Of a DNA stretch of 64,000 bases, positions 26,460-35,241 are shown piece after piece. The notes under the pieces are model-generated. The model did not search any database, was not told the origin of the DNA, and saw only the letters and a list, made by a program, of their open reading frames with translations. Source of the DNA: Lentibacillus sp. JNUCC-1 (GTDB taxonomy: Bacteria; Bacillota; Bacilli; Bacillales; Amphibacillaceae); the NCBI RefSeq assembly GCF_009741735.1, contig NZ_WHOH01000001.1:992001-1056000 (forward strand), read 5' to 3'. Position 1 is the first letter of the stretch. The number at the start of each line of letters is the position of its first letter. The position numbers and the translations under genes are program-made.

Positions 26460-27117
26460 GGTGACGGAGCGGCAATCGCTGAAGCATCAGGTGATTGCGG
26501 CGATGAAGCAATATATTGTTGATGAGAAGCTGACGGCCGGGGATAAGCTGCCGACAGAGCGGAAATTTTCCGAGATGTTTGAGGTGAGCCGGTCGGTCGT
26601 GCGTGAAGCCTTGAGTTATTTGGAAAATACGGGCGTCGTTCGTGTGCGGCAAGGTCAGGGCACGTTTTTGAATGAGTCGAACATTGATAAGCTGCTGGAT
26701 AATTTCTTTTTCCTCTGGCAGATTAATAACGGTGATATCCGTGATATTCGCGGGCTGAGGCTGATTTTTGAATCGAGTGCGATTGATGATATTGTGGCGC
26801 GAAATGATGAAACGGCTGTTGCGGCGCTGAGACAGATCGTTCAGGAAAATTTGCAGGCCAAGACGCTGGATGCTTTTCGGGAAGCGGATATGGCGTTTCA
26901 TAAGGCGCTGCTGCAGGCGACGAACAATCAGCTGTTTGCTCAGTTGACGGACGTGATTACGAATTACTTTTTCCAGGTGCAGCATATTGAGCTGTCGCTG
27001 GCGGAATACAAACGCGTTGGCGAGGAGCATGCGCAGATTGTGAACGCGCTTGAGAAGGGTGACGCGGCCGAGGCCAAGGCTGTGCTGGCGCGTCATATGA
27101 AGCAGGCGAAGGATTAG
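26440..27117 (+). CDS. FadR-type GntR regulator 2 of the sialic acid cluster
   Basis: About 225 residues, same architecture as its neighbour: winged helix (LPTERKFSEMFEVSRSVVREAL, in parts LPTERKFSEMF and VSRSVVREALSYL; RQGQGTFL) and FCD domain (DMAFHKALLQATNN, GEEHAQIVNALEKGD). Overlaps the 3' end of regulator 1 by about 20 bp in another frame, so translation is probably coupled. Start uncertain among ATG 26437, GTG 26440 and ATG 26446; GTG 26440 is six bases after GGAGG. The two proteins share layout but only moderate identity, suggesting an old duplication and possibly different ligands. Confidence 0.88.
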   Translation: MTMKPIEVTERQSLKHQVIAAMKQYIVDEKLTAGDKLPTERKFSEMFEVSRSVVREALSYLENTGVVRVRQGQGTFLNESNIDKLLDNFFFLWQINNGDIRDIRGLRLIFESSAIDDIVARNDETAVAALRQIVQENLQAKTLDAFREADMAFHKALLQATNNQLFAQLTDVITNYFFQVQHIELSLAEYKRVGEEHAQIVNALEKGDAAEAKAVLARHMKQAKD

Positions 27118-27127
27118 GAGTGATGGT

Positions 27128-27991
27128 ATGGGACAGTTTTTGGCGATCGATATCGGCGGGACGTATATGAAATACGCTGTGCTGGATGATGGGCTTGAGC
27201 TTCAGGAGCACGGGAAAAAGCGCACGCCGGTCAATGCGGATCATGCGATTGTCCGAGAGCTAAATGCGATTGTGGCGGACTTTACCGGGCGATTTCAGCT
27301 GGACGGAATTGGCATTTCGACGGCGGGGATCGTTGACCGTGACCGGGGTGAGATTATTTATGCCGGGCCGACGATTCAGGACTACCGCGGGACGAATTTT
27401 AAAGAAGCGCTGGCCTGGAGCGGTGTGCCGGTTCATGTGGAAAATGACGTGAATGCCGCGCTGCTCGGTGAACGGTGGCAAGGCGCCGGGGCCGGATGTG
27501 ACGATATATACTGCATCACACTTGGCACGGGAATCGGCGGTGCGCATTATCGCGGCGGGCTTGTGAGCGGGACCCATTTTCAGGGAAATTCGGTTGGCTA
27601 TATGCTGGCTGATCCTGTTAGCGGCACGAATTATGAAGGCCGGGCGTCGACGTCGGCGTTGAATGCGCTGATAGTAGAGCGCTTGGGTGACGGCTGGACG
27701 GCGCGCGATGTGTTTGCATTTGCCCGGGAAGGCGATCCGGCGTGTGTCGCGGTGCTTGAGGCCTGGGTGCGGGAAGTTGCGGCTGGGCTGGCGCAGATTA
27801 TTTTGCTGGTGGACCCGGAGCGGATTGTCATTGGCGGCGGTGTGTCGCAGCAAGGTGACTTTTTGCTGGAGATGATTCATGAAGCGGTTCTGGCATTTTT
27901 GCCGGGAGATTTTTTGAAAACGGAGCTTGTGATTGCGGAGTTGTTTAATGATGCGGCTTTGTATGGTGCGGTGTATCCGTTTTTTGAATGA
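27128..27991 (+). CDS. nanK: ROK family kinase, probable N-acetylmannosamine kinase
   Basis: 287 residues. ATP phosphate loop AIDIGGTYMKYAVLDD at the N-terminus, sugar-binding VHVENDVNAALLGE with catalytic Asp near residue 105, and TLGTGIGGAHYRGGLVSG. The usual ROK zinc motif CxCGxxGCxE is absent: the segment reads GTNYEGRASTSALN. Listerial and lactobacillar ROK kinases without the motif are known. Between regulators and nanE, so N-acetylmannosamine is the likely substrate. GGAGTGATGGT precedes the start, 10 bp after the regulator stop. Confidence 0.85.
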   Translation: MGQFLAIDIGGTYMKYAVLDDGLELQEHGKKRTPVNADHAIVRELNAIVADFTGRFQLDGIGISTAGIVDRDRGEIIYAGPTIQDYRGTNFKEALAWSGVPVHVENDVNAALLGERWQGAGAGCDDIYCITLGTGIGGAHYRGGLVSGTHFQGNSVGYMLADPVSGTNYEGRASTSALNALIVERLGDGWTARDVFAFAREGDPACVAVLEAWVREVAAGLAQIILLVDPERIVIGGGVSQQGDFLLEMIHEAVLAFLPGDFLKTELVIAELFNDAALYGAVYPFFE

Positions 27992-28035
27992 GATGGTTTT
28001 GGTTTGAAAATTTTACAAAGAGGTGTGTGTAGGAT

Positions 28036-28704
28036 ATGAAGTTACCTAATGATTTGATTGTGTCGTGCCAGGCTTTGGAAGATGAGCCGCTGCATTCCTC
28101 ATTTATCATGAGCAAAATGGCGCTTGCTGCTAAGGAAGGCGGCGCCAAAGGGATTCGCGCCAACTCGAAAGACGATATTCTTGCGATCAAAGGTGAGGTG
28201 GACCTCCCTGTCATCGGGATCGTGAAGCGCGATTACCCGGGCTCAGATGTGTACATCACCGCGACGGCGCGTGAAGTGGACGAGCTTGTCGAGAGCGGAT
28301 GTGAAGTGATTGCCATGGACGCGACGTTTGGCGAGCGACCTGAGAAGTCTTTGGCGGAATTGGTTGCTTATGTGCGTGAGGCTGCGCCGGATGTGGAACT
28401 GATGGCTGACATCGCGACGGTTGAAGAGGCTGTGGCGGCGGCGGGGCTTGGATTTGACTATGTGGGCACGACCTTGCATGGCTATACTGAGGACACTAAA
28501 GGAAAAAAATTGTACGATGACGACTTTGCGTTCTTGCGGGAAGTTGTAGCGGCTGTTGACGCTGCCGTGATCGCGGAAGGCAACATCCAGACACCGGAGA
28601 TGCTCGCCCGGGCGTTTGAGCTCGGCGTCCATGCCGCAGTCGTCGGCGGCGCGATCACACGGCCGCAGCAGATTACCGAGCGCTTTGCTCGGGAAGTGAA
28701 GTAA
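28036..28704 (+). CDS. nanE: N-acetylmannosamine-6-phosphate 2-epimerase
   Basis: 222-residue TIM barrel of the NanE family. Converts N-acetylmannosamine 6-phosphate to N-acetylglucosamine 6-phosphate. Landmarks: [13 protein letters not shown] near residue 11, KGIRANS near 38, [18 protein letters not shown] near 60 (catalytic Lys), IAMDAT near 95, LMADI near 124, [10 protein letters not shown] near 150, AEGNIQTP near 182 and VVGGAITRP near 205. Last gene of the + strand part of the nan cluster, followed by a terminator. Confidence 0.95.
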   Translation: MKLPNDLIVSCQALEDEPLHSSFIMSKMALAAKEGGAKGIRANSKDDILAIKGEVDLPVIGIVKRDYPGSDVYITATAREVDELVESGCEVIAMDATFGERPEKSLAELVAYVREAAPDVELMADIATVEEAVAAAGLGFDYVGTTLHGYTEDTKGKKLYDDDFAFLREVVAAVDAAVIAEGNIQTPEMLARAFELGVHAAVVGGAITRPQQITERFAREVK

Positions 28705-28727
28705 GCTCGGGGGCTAGGCCCTCTTTG

Positions 28728-28778
28728 AAAAGCGAGAAGGAAGCAGACAGAGTCTGACCGCTTCCCTCTCGCTTTTTT
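28728..28778 (+). terminator. Terminator after nanE
   Basis: AAAGCGAGAAGGAAGC pairs with GCTTCCCTCTCGCTTT, then T run. Near-identical stem to 33015-33065, a member of the recurring inverted-repeat family. Confidence 0.9.
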
Positions 28779-28818
28779 GTGTGGTTTGGATTTGATGTCC
28801 TCTGCCTGAGGAATTCGC

Positions 28819-28965
28819 CTATCGGACGAATAACACGGCCTATCCAAGCAAGAAGCCCCTCTATCAAACGAAAAACAGCCCCTATCCAAGCAAGAACACG
28901 TTCTATCAAAGGAAGCACCCAGTCTATCCAAGCAAAAACCCCCTCTATCCAAGCAACCCTCCCCA
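28819..28965 (+). repeat. 21-bp tandem array A3 (7 units)
   Basis: Seven exact 21-bp units, roughly alternating CTATCCAAGCAAG and CTATCAAACGAA cores. Located between convergent nanE and the NSS symporter gene, after a terminator and directly before a REP-like palindrome. Confidence 0.9.
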
Positions 28966-29060
28966 TTCGACAAAATTCGGGAAGTGACAGGCACTTCCCG
29001 AATTTTGTAACTTCCCGAATTTTAATACTTCCCGAATTTCATCACTCCCCCATTTTTTAT
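28966..29060. repeat. REP-like palindrome running into a 17-bp tandem repeat
   Basis: TTCGACAAAATTCGGGAAGT faces ACTTCCCGAATTTTGTA across GACAGGC. The right arm is then repeated in 17-bp steps (28993, 29010, 29027, 29044), each unit ACTTCCCGAATTT-like and decaying. The last unit overlaps the stop codon of the symporter gene. Confidence 0.85.
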
Positions 29061-30418
29061 ATCATTGCGCTGCTGATGAGGATGAGGAAGATGACGGCCG
29101 GGATGACGATGTTGACGACGGGTTTGCCGAAGTGTGGGAATCTTAGGTTGTCAGTGCCAATGTTAATGTCGTGCAGGAAGTTTTTGAAGCGCCATTTGAA
29201 TACGACATACAACGAAAGCAGCAGTCCTCCGAGCGTCAGCAGGATGTTCCCCGAGACGTAATCGATCAGGCCGAATATGTCCATGCCGAACAGCTGGACG
29301 GAAGACCATGGGCCTTGTGACAAGATGGACGGAATCGAGAGTAAGAATATGAACCCGAGAATCACCCATGAACTCACTTTCCTTTTAATACCGAGAAGTT
29401 CCGAGGTGTTGTGGGCAATTGCTTCAATCAAACCGACGCCGGTGGTCAGGGCTGCGATCATGATCAACGCGAAGAATACGAAGCCGAATAATTGACCCAT
29501 GGGCATCTGGTTGAACAATGCCGGGAAGGACATGAAAAGCAGACCTGGACCAGAGTCGGGGGCCATATTAAAGGCAAACAGCGCTGGAAAAATGACGAGT
29601 CCTGAGATGAATGCGATGAACGTGTCCAGCCCTATCACCCATGCGCCGTCTTTGACGAGATCGGATTTATCCGGTTTTAGATAGCTGCCATAGGTGAACG
29701 CTGCGGCAAAACCAATTCCGACTGAGAAGAACACTTGCCCCAACGCTTCGAGTAGTGTGCCAGCGGTGACTTTGCTGAAGTCAGGCTTCAAGTACCAGAG
29801 GACACCCTCCATTGAGCCGGGCTGAGCCAGTGAAAACACAGCGAGCACGACCATCATAATCAGCAGGATCGGCATGAGGGTTTTTACAAATTTTTCAATA
29901 CCATTTTTGACACCTCTTGAGACAACGAGTCCGATAATGAGAGTCGGGATCAGCGTAAAGCCAATCACGGCAAGCGGATTGCTCACCAAGCTGTCATAGA
30001 CCACAGCGGCCTGGTCGGAAGTGACACCGTTAAGCGAGCCGCTGCCAATTTTGAACAGGTAGGCCATGATCCAGCCCATAATCATTAAATAATAGGACGT
30101 GATCAGTATCGATGTTATATTTCCCAGCCAGCCGATCGACACCCATGGACTGCCTTTACGAGTTAATTTCCTCAGACCCGTTATGGCGCTCGCCTGACTT
30201 TTTCTGCCAAGCCCGGCTTCTGCCAGAAACAGCGGCAGACCGATCAGAACCACGAGCACGACATAAATCAGCAGGAACGCGCCACCGCCATTATTACCCG
30301 CAACATAGGAAAACCGCCAAATATTGCCGAGACCGATTGAAAAGCCGGCCGCTGCCATAATAAAGCCAGCACGACTCCCCCACCCTTCTTTCACCTTATT
30401 TGTCCGTTCTTTCATCAT
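29057..30418 (-). CDS. Sodium:neurotransmitter symporter family (SNF/NSS) transporter
   Basis: About 453 residues, 11-12 helices, LeuT fold. Helix 1 carries GSRAGFIMAAAGFSIGLGNIWRFSY (in parts GFIMAAAGFSIGLGN and IWRFSY), the Na+ and substrate site signature of the family, followed by GGGAFLLIYVVLVVLIGLP. Helix 6 region: FFSVGIGFAAAFTYGSYL. Imports amino acids or related amines with Na+. ATG 30418 or 30415 preferred over upstream GTG because GAGGTGAGG precedes. Its neighbour is an FAD amine/imino-acid oxidase, so an N-methylated or cyclic amino acid could be the shared substrate. Confidence 0.92.
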   Translation of the reverse strand: MMKERTNKVKEGWGSRAGFIMAAAGFSIGLGNIWRFSYVAGNNGGGAFLLIYVVLVVLIGLPLFLAEAGLGRKSQASAITGLRKLTRKGSPWVSIGWLGNITSILITSYYLMIMGWIMAYLFKIGSGSLNGVTSDQAAVVYDSLVSNPLAVIGFTLIPTLIIGLVVSRGVKNGIEKFVKTLMPILLIMMVVLAVFSLAQPGSMEGVLWYLKPDFSKVTAGTLLEALGQVFFSVGIGFAAAFTYGSYLKPDKSDLVKDGAWVIGLDTFIAFISGLVIFPALFAFNMAPDSGPGLLFMSFPALFNQMPMGQLFGFVFFALIMIAALTTGVGLIEAIAHNTSELLGIKRKVSSWVILGFIFLLSIPSILSQGPWSSVQLFGMDIFGLIDYVSGNILLTLGGLLLSLYVVFKWRFKNFLHDINIGTDNLRFPHFGKPVVNIVIPAVIFLILISSAMI

Positions 30419-30463
30419 CCTCACCTCACCCTATTTTTATAAAAACCCATTTAGCCAGCTTCC

Positions 30464-31627
30464 TTAAACGATTGCCCCTTCGATGATCAAATCTTGTTCA
30501 TAAAAACGTTCAAACCGCAGCGGTGTCAGATCGAGTGTTTCATAACGTCCAAGTCTGATCAGTTCAGATATCCCCTTACCGACGGCTGGTGCTTGCTGCA
30601 TGCCATGACCGCTGAACCCGCACGCGACATAATAACCGTTCATGCCGGGGTGCTCTCCGATGATGGCATTCTGATCAATCGTGTTGTGGCTGTATATTCC
30701 AGCCCAGCCGCGCTTAACTTTGGCCCGTTCAAAATTGCTGACACGACCGGCAAGCACGGGCCACAATTGTTCAATGAAAAAGTCCCGGCTCCAGTTAAAA
30801 TAGATTCCCGGTTTAACTTTTTCTCCAAAGCCGGTGATGAGTGACTGGCCTTCATGGCGAAAATAGACACCGGTCGGATCCACTGTAAGCGGAAGGTCCC
30901 GTGTCAGCGGCTCTGCGATATCGAATTGAATAATCTGGCGCTTGAGCGGGACAACCGGCAGCGGCAAATCCATTTGATCGCTGAGCTGCGGCGCCCATGG
31001 CCCGGCACAGTTGATGACGATTGGCGCCTCGTGCACCTCACCATTTGTGAGCCTTACTCCCGCTGCCCGGCCACGCGCATATTCTATCCCGGTCACTTCT
31101 TCATAAATATATTCCGCCCCAAGCGCTCTCGCTTTTTTCGCGTAGCCTTCCATAACAGAGTACGGATCGAGATAGCCATCTTCAGCACAATACAAACCGC
31201 CCTGCAAATCATCTGTTGTCAGCTCCGGGATGATGGTATGGAGGTCGTCTTTTTCGATAAATTCCGATGGCACGCCCAAGCTGTTCTGCAGTTTTAATTG
31301 GTTTTGAAGCGCTTTCAAATTTTCGCCTTTTGCCAGAAACAGGTAGCCCCGCTGCTTAAAATCAATCTCTGCTTTGTCCCCGTCCACTGCCATATCATCG
31401 GCGAATGTCTGATACTTTTTCAGTCCATAACGGCTGATTTGAATGTTCACTTCTGTTGTGAACAGCTGCCGGATCCCGCCTGCACTCCTTCCTGTTGAGG
31501 AATATTCATAAATCCTGTCTTTTTCATAGACGGAAACCTGCCCGGTAAACCCGTCATTTAACAAATTGTATGCGATACTTGACCCAATTGCACCGCCGCC
31601 AATGATAATTACGTCAGATTTTCTCAT
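30464..31627 (-). CDS. FAD-dependent oxidoreductase (DAO/sarcosine oxidase-like)
   Basis: 387 residues. Rossmann FAD motif SDVIIIGGGAIGSSIAYNLL at the N-terminus, YEKDR at the end of beta-2, SSTGRSAGGIRQLF near 44 (flavin loop), VINCAGPWAPQLS near 205, and C-terminal GYYVACGFSGHGMQQAPAVGKGISELI (in parts VACGFSGHGMQQAP and GKGISELI), typical of the sarcosine oxidase beta/proline dehydrogenase beta group. Oxidises a secondary or primary amine of an amino acid, probably feeding electrons to the chain or to oxygen. 46 bp upstream of the NSS symporter gene, likely one transcript; divergent from a CdaR-type regulator. Confidence 0.9.
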   Translation of the reverse strand: MRKSDVIIIGGGAIGSSIAYNLLNDGFTGQVSVYEKDRIYEYSSTGRSAGGIRQLFTTEVNIQISRYGLKKYQTFADDMAVDGDKAEIDFKQRGYLFLAKGENLKALQNQLKLQNSLGVPSEFIEKDDLHTIIPELTTDDLQGGLYCAEDGYLDPYSVMEGYAKKARALGAEYIYEEVTGIEYARGRAAGVRLTNGEVHEAPIVINCAGPWAPQLSDQMDLPLPVVPLKRQIIQFDIAEPLTRDLPLTVDPTGVYFRHEGQSLITGFGEKVKPGIYFNWSRDFFIEQLWPVLAGRVSNFERAKVKRGWAGIYSHNTIDQNAIIGEHPGMNGYYVACGFSGHGMQQAPAVGKGISELIRLGRYETLDLTPLRFERFYEQDLIIEGAIV

Positions 31628-31735
31628 GATTTTTCCACCCCTTTTAAGTGATCATCTATTTTGAATATTTATCCATTTATATCATAAAGACGGAATATCA
31701 TGCTATGGGCAATCCGTACAAAAATAGTGATTGTT

Positions 31736-31765
31736 TTGATAATAAAGCATGAAGCATGATATAAT
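31736..31765 (+). promoter_or_regulatory. Promoter of the CdaR-type regulator gene
   Basis: TTGATA (31736-31741), 18-bp spacer, TATAAT (31760-31765). Direct repeat GCATGA lies within the spacer. Confidence 0.65.
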
Positions 31766-31796
31766 GAAAGGTAATCAGATGCATGGAGGGACCCGG

Positions 31797-32972
31797 ATGA
31801 AGAGCTTTGTGCAATTTCTACAAACAAGTATGAAAGCGATTACAGATATTTCTCCATTTCCGATCAGTGTAACGGATGAAACGGGGCGGATTATCGGTGA
31901 CAGCAATCCTGAGCGTATCGGGACCTACCATGAGCCCTCAGCAGATGTGCTGCAGCGCGACATACCACAGATTTTTGAAAAGGCTGCCGTCAGTACGATG
32001 GAAAACGTGCTCCCAGGTGTTGCGGTACCGCTTTATTTTGACAATGAGAGAAAAGGTGTGCTCGGGCTTGTCGGGGAGCCGGACGAGGTGCTGCCTTATG
32101 CCAGACTCATGAAGCAGCACGTGGAAATGGTGTGGCAGGACACTGTCAGACAACGCATTGACGACCTGGAAAGCGCGATTTTGGACGCCTTCATTCAATA
32201 TATTTTATCGGCAGAAGAACTGGACGGGGAGAAGGTCGTTCAGTATTGTGACATGCTCGAAATCAACCCTACTCTCAAACGCTATTGCATCGTCATCGAC
32301 CTCCGTGACACACTGCTGCGCCGGATGCAGGAACATCACCATATGTCCGCTACCGCCCATTTTCGCAAGATCCTCCTAGATTCAGTCGATGCTGTTTTTG
32401 GAAAAACGCCTGAAGATCTGTCGGCGTTCTTAAACACAGAAAAAATCATTCTGATCAAAGCGGTCACGTCGGATGATATTTATTGGAAAGAACTGGACTT
32501 GTTTCGGGAAAAAGGTACCCAATTGCTCAAACTGCTCGCGGCCCATGATGTGAAAAAAGTCAGCATGGCGGCGGGCGCTCTTTCAGATGGACTGGATGAT
32601 TTGGCGCGCTCTTATCATGAAGCAGAACGTCTGATTGAGTACGGCCGAGACCACGGCATTCAGCCGGAGATCTATTCTTATCAGCAGTGGGATATTCTTG
32701 TGTCCATGCTGCCCGACCGATTGGATGATGGATATAAGCAGAAGCTTTCGGAACGATTTGCAGCTCTCTATCGTGATAAACAATTTCCAGACCTGGCTGC
32801 AAGCTTTGAAGAATACTGCCATCACAATCTCAACATCAGCAAAACAGCCGCCGCCCTCTTCATCCACCGCAACACCCTCATCTACCGGCTGAAAAAAATC
32901 GAAACCATCACCCAGCTCAACCTCACCCGCTTCGAACACTGCACCCTCTTGTGGATCGCATTGAAGACATGA
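31797..32972 (+). CDS. CdaR/PucR-type transcriptional regulator
   Basis: About 391 residues. N-terminal putative sugar-diacid recognition domain (about 1-135: ITDISPFPISVTDETGRIIGDSNPERIG in parts PISVTDETGRIIGDSNPERIG shortened here to ETGRIIGDSNPERIG), a middle GGDEF-like segment, and the C-terminal PucR helix-turn-helix (NISKTAAALFIHRNTLIYRL within the last 60 residues). Family members activate genes for sugar diacids, purines or amino acids. ATG 31797 chosen for GGAGGG seven bases upstream. Divergent from the oxidase/symporter pair, which it may control. Confidence 0.87.
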   Translation: MKSFVQFLQTSMKAITDISPFPISVTDETGRIIGDSNPERIGTYHEPSADVLQRDIPQIFEKAAVSTMENVLPGVAVPLYFDNERKGVLGLVGEPDEVLPYARLMKQHVEMVWQDTVRQRIDDLESAILDAFIQYILSAEELDGEKVVQYCDMLEINPTLKRYCIVIDLRDTLLRRMQEHHHMSATAHFRKILLDSVDAVFGKTPEDLSAFLNTEKIILIKAVTSDDIYWKELDLFREKGTQLLKLLAAHDVKKVSMAAGALSDGLDDLARSYHEAERLIEYGRDHGIQPEIYSYQQWDILVSMLPDRLDDGYKQKLSERFAALYRDKQFPDLAASFEEYCHHNLNISKTAAALFIHRNTLIYRLKKIETITQLNLTRFEHCTLLWIALKT

Positions 32973-33014
32973 CGAAATGTCAACTCGGGTGAAGGGGGAT
33001 TCGGGGCGTTTTAG

Positions 33015-33065
33015 AAAAGCGAGAAGGAAGCGGACAGCGTTTGACCACTTCCCTCTCGCTTTTTT
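33015..33065 (+). terminator. Terminator after the CdaR-type gene
   Basis: AAAGCGAGAAGGAAG pairs with CTTCCCTCTCGCTTT, T6 at the end. Same stem as 28728-28778, with loop variation. Confidence 0.88.
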
Positions 33066-33087
33066 GTGTAGATGAATTTAATATCCC

Positions 33088-33134
33088 ATTCGACAAAATT
33101 CGGGAAGTGACTGTCACTTCCCGAATTTTCTTGG
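33088..33134. repeat. REP-like palindrome
   Basis: ATTCGACAAAATTCGGGAAG and CTTCCCGAATTTTC face each other across TGACTGTCA. Inverted-repeat and REP parts of the module occur here without a 21-bp array. Confidence 0.8.
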
Positions 33135-33236
33135 CCGCCTTCTTCCCTTTTGTTTCGGTCTAGCCTTTTTCGGGAAGAGCGGTATAAACAAATTTAACCG
33201 ACTTTTTTACCGTTATAGAACAAGGAGGCGTTTGGT

Positions 33237-34658
33237 ATGACCCCGAATCAGATTGGGTTTGCCATATTATATCTGGGTGTTTTCATCCTGATTGGCAAGT
33301 GGCTGCGGGTGCATGTGAAATGGATGCAGAATCTGTTCCTCCCCTCATCTCTCATTGCCGGTTTTCTCGTGCTTCTCGTCGGTCCACAAGTGGCTGGGAG
33401 AATCACGGGTTATTTCGTGTCGGACGACAGTTTTTGGTCGACAGGCATTTTAACCGAGAATATCGTCAGTGTATGGGAAACACTTCCTGGATTGATGATT
33501 AATATTGTATTTGCGACGTTATTTCTCGGAAAAAAGCTGCCGTCACTGAAAAACATTTGGCAGATCGGCGGGCCACAGCTGGCGTTCGGCTGGACGGTCG
33601 GGTGGGGCCAATATGTGATCGGTATTGGGCTCACGGTTCTTCTGCTTACCCCTTTCTTCGGGGTGCCGCCGATCGCGGGTGCGCTGATTGAGATTGCATT
33701 TGAAGGCGGTCATGGGACGGCCGCCGGCATGAAAAGCACCTTTGAAGAAGTCAATTTTGCCGCGGGTTATGACTTGGCAGTCGCCCTGGCCACAGTCGGT
33801 GTCCTGTCAGGTGTGATCGTCGGGATTATCCTGATCAACTGGGGCGTACGCAAGCAGAAAACGAAGGTCATTGAGGACGTGCAAGGCTTCTCAACACTCC
33901 GAAAGAAAGGCATTATGGAGTATGAAAACCGCGAACCAGCTGCGGATTTGACCGTGCGTCCAGAATCGATCGAACCCCTAGCGCTTCACTTTGGTTTCGT
34001 CGCGCTGGCCGTACTGATCGGCTTTTTACTGCAAAAAATGCTCGTCTGGATTGAGGCGCTGACATGGGGTGCGGCAACCGGGTCTGAGTTCATGACCTAC
34101 ATACCCCTCTTTCCGCTCGCCATGATCGGCGGCATTATTTTGCAAGGCATTCTCGGAAAAATTGATAACGCGCATGTGCTGGACCGGCAGATGATCAACC
34201 GGATTCAGGGCTTTGCGCTCGACGTCCTGATTTTGGCAGCTGTCGGAACGGTTTCGCTCGATGTGATCGGTGAATATTTCGTACCATTTATGGTGCTCGC
34301 TGTAGCCGGTATTCTGTGGAACGTGTTTGGTTTCCTCGTATTCGCCAAACGCATGATCCCAGACTACTGGTTCGAACGCGGCATCGGCGACTTTGGTCAG
34401 TCAAGCGGGATCACCGCCACAGGTCTGCTGCTCATGCGTGTCGTCGATCCCGATAACAAATCACCAGCATTCGAAGCATTCGGGTACAAACAACTCATCT
34501 ATGAGCCCTTCCTCGGCGGCGGACTCGTGACCGCACTCTCCGTCCCGCTCATATTCGAGTTCGGACCATACCCATTCCTGATCTTCGCAACCGTCATGAG
34601 TCTGACCGGCCTGTTTGCGGGTCTATTCTACTTCGGCGGTAAGCGGGCTCGGAAATAA
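33237..34658 (+). CDS. Sodium/glutamate symporter family (GltS) protein
   Basis: 473 residues, 10-12 helices. GltS family features: MQNLFLPSSLIAGFLVLLVGP near residue 30 (in parts NLFLPSSLIAGFL), GALIEIAFEGGHGTAAGM near 148 (Gly-rich re-entrant loop), and a second copy GIGDFGQSSGITATGLLLMRVVDP near 378 (in parts). Imports glutamate or a related acid with Na+. Somewhat longer than Escherichia coli GltS (about 400), as in many Firmicutes members. AAGGAGG ribosome site. Monocistronic. Confidence 0.9.
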   Translation: MTPNQIGFAILYLGVFILIGKWLRVHVKWMQNLFLPSSLIAGFLVLLVGPQVAGRITGYFVSDDSFWSTGILTENIVSVWETLPGLMINIVFATLFLGKKLPSLKNIWQIGGPQLAFGWTVGWGQYVIGIGLTVLLLTPFFGVPPIAGALIEIAFEGGHGTAAGMKSTFEEVNFAAGYDLAVALATVGVLSGVIVGIILINWGVRKQKTKVIEDVQGFSTLRKKGIMEYENREPAADLTVRPESIEPLALHFGFVALAVLIGFLLQKMLVWIEALTWGAATGSEFMTYIPLFPLAMIGGIILQGILGKIDNAHVLDRQMINRIQGFALDVLILAAVGTVSLDVIGEYFVPFMVLAVAGILWNVFGFLVFAKRMIPDYWFERGIGDFGQSSGITATGLLLMRVVDPDNKSPAFEAFGYKQLIYEPFLGGGLVTALSVPLIFEFGPYPFLIFATVMSLTGLFAGLFYFGGKRARK

Positions 34659-34739
34659 CAAGAGCCAGAAGGAAGCGCCCACGGCTTGGCGGCTTCCTTC
34701 TGGCTTTATTGTTTGTGTGAATTGGAGGTGCGGCTGCGG

Positions 34740-34907
34740 CTATCAAAGGAAGGTGGCGCTCTATCCAAGCAAGGAGCACACCTATCGCACGAAGCATCCG
34801 CCCTATCCAAGCAAGAACCCGTTCTATCGAAGCAAGTATGCAGTCTATCAGAGCAAAAGCCACTTCTATCATACGAAGATGTGATCCTATCAAAGCAAGC
34901 CCACAAG
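34740..34907 (+). repeat. 21-bp tandem array A4 (8 units)
   Basis: Eight exact 21-bp units starting CTATC. Unit-by-unit matches with A5 (offset 248 bp) show they arose by duplication of the whole block. Confidence 0.92.
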
Positions 34908-34987
34908 CAAAAGCCAGAAGGAAGTGCCCACAGCTTGGCGACTTCCTTCTGGCTTTTTGACTGTTTGAACTGGAGGTACGGCTGCGG

Positions 34988-35155
34988 CTATCAAAGGAAG
35001 ATGGCGGTCTATCCAAGCAAGGAGCACGCCTATCGCACGAAGCATCCGCCCTATCCAAGCAAGAACCCGTTCTATCGGAGCAAGCATGCAGTCTATCAGA
35101 GCAAAAGCGACTTCTATCATACGAAGATGTGATCCTATCAAAGCAAGCCCACAAG
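34988..35155 (+). repeat. 21-bp tandem array A5 (8 units)
   Basis: Duplicate of A4 in the same unit order; unit 5 changed from CTATCGAAGCAAG to CTATCGGAGCAAG, unit 1 GGTGG to GATGG. Confidence 0.92.
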
Positions 35156-35241
35156 CAAAAGCCAGAAGGAAGTGCCCACGGCTTGGCGGCTCCTTCTGGC
35201 TTTTATTAGAAATGTAGTCTCATCCCTCCATCGCAAATGCT

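Larger units (their letters stand above)
34660..35204 (+). repeat. Tandem duplication of an inverted-repeat plus array module
   Basis: Three terminator-like stems (34661-34707, 34908-34956, 35157-35204; AGCCAGAAGGAAG / CTTCCTTCTGGCT) separate two 21-bp arrays. The 248-bp unit starting at 34660 is repeated at 34908 with a few substitutions, including the GTGCGGCTGCGG/GTACGGCTGCGG stretch before each array. The first stem is also the terminator of the GltS gene, the last serves the convergent NERD gene. Confidence 0.92.

Noticed and set aside
26407..27880. Long minus-strand frames opposite the GntR and kinase genes
   Set aside because: Shadows of GC-rich codon usage on the opposite strand; Arg/His/Asn-rich with no domain.
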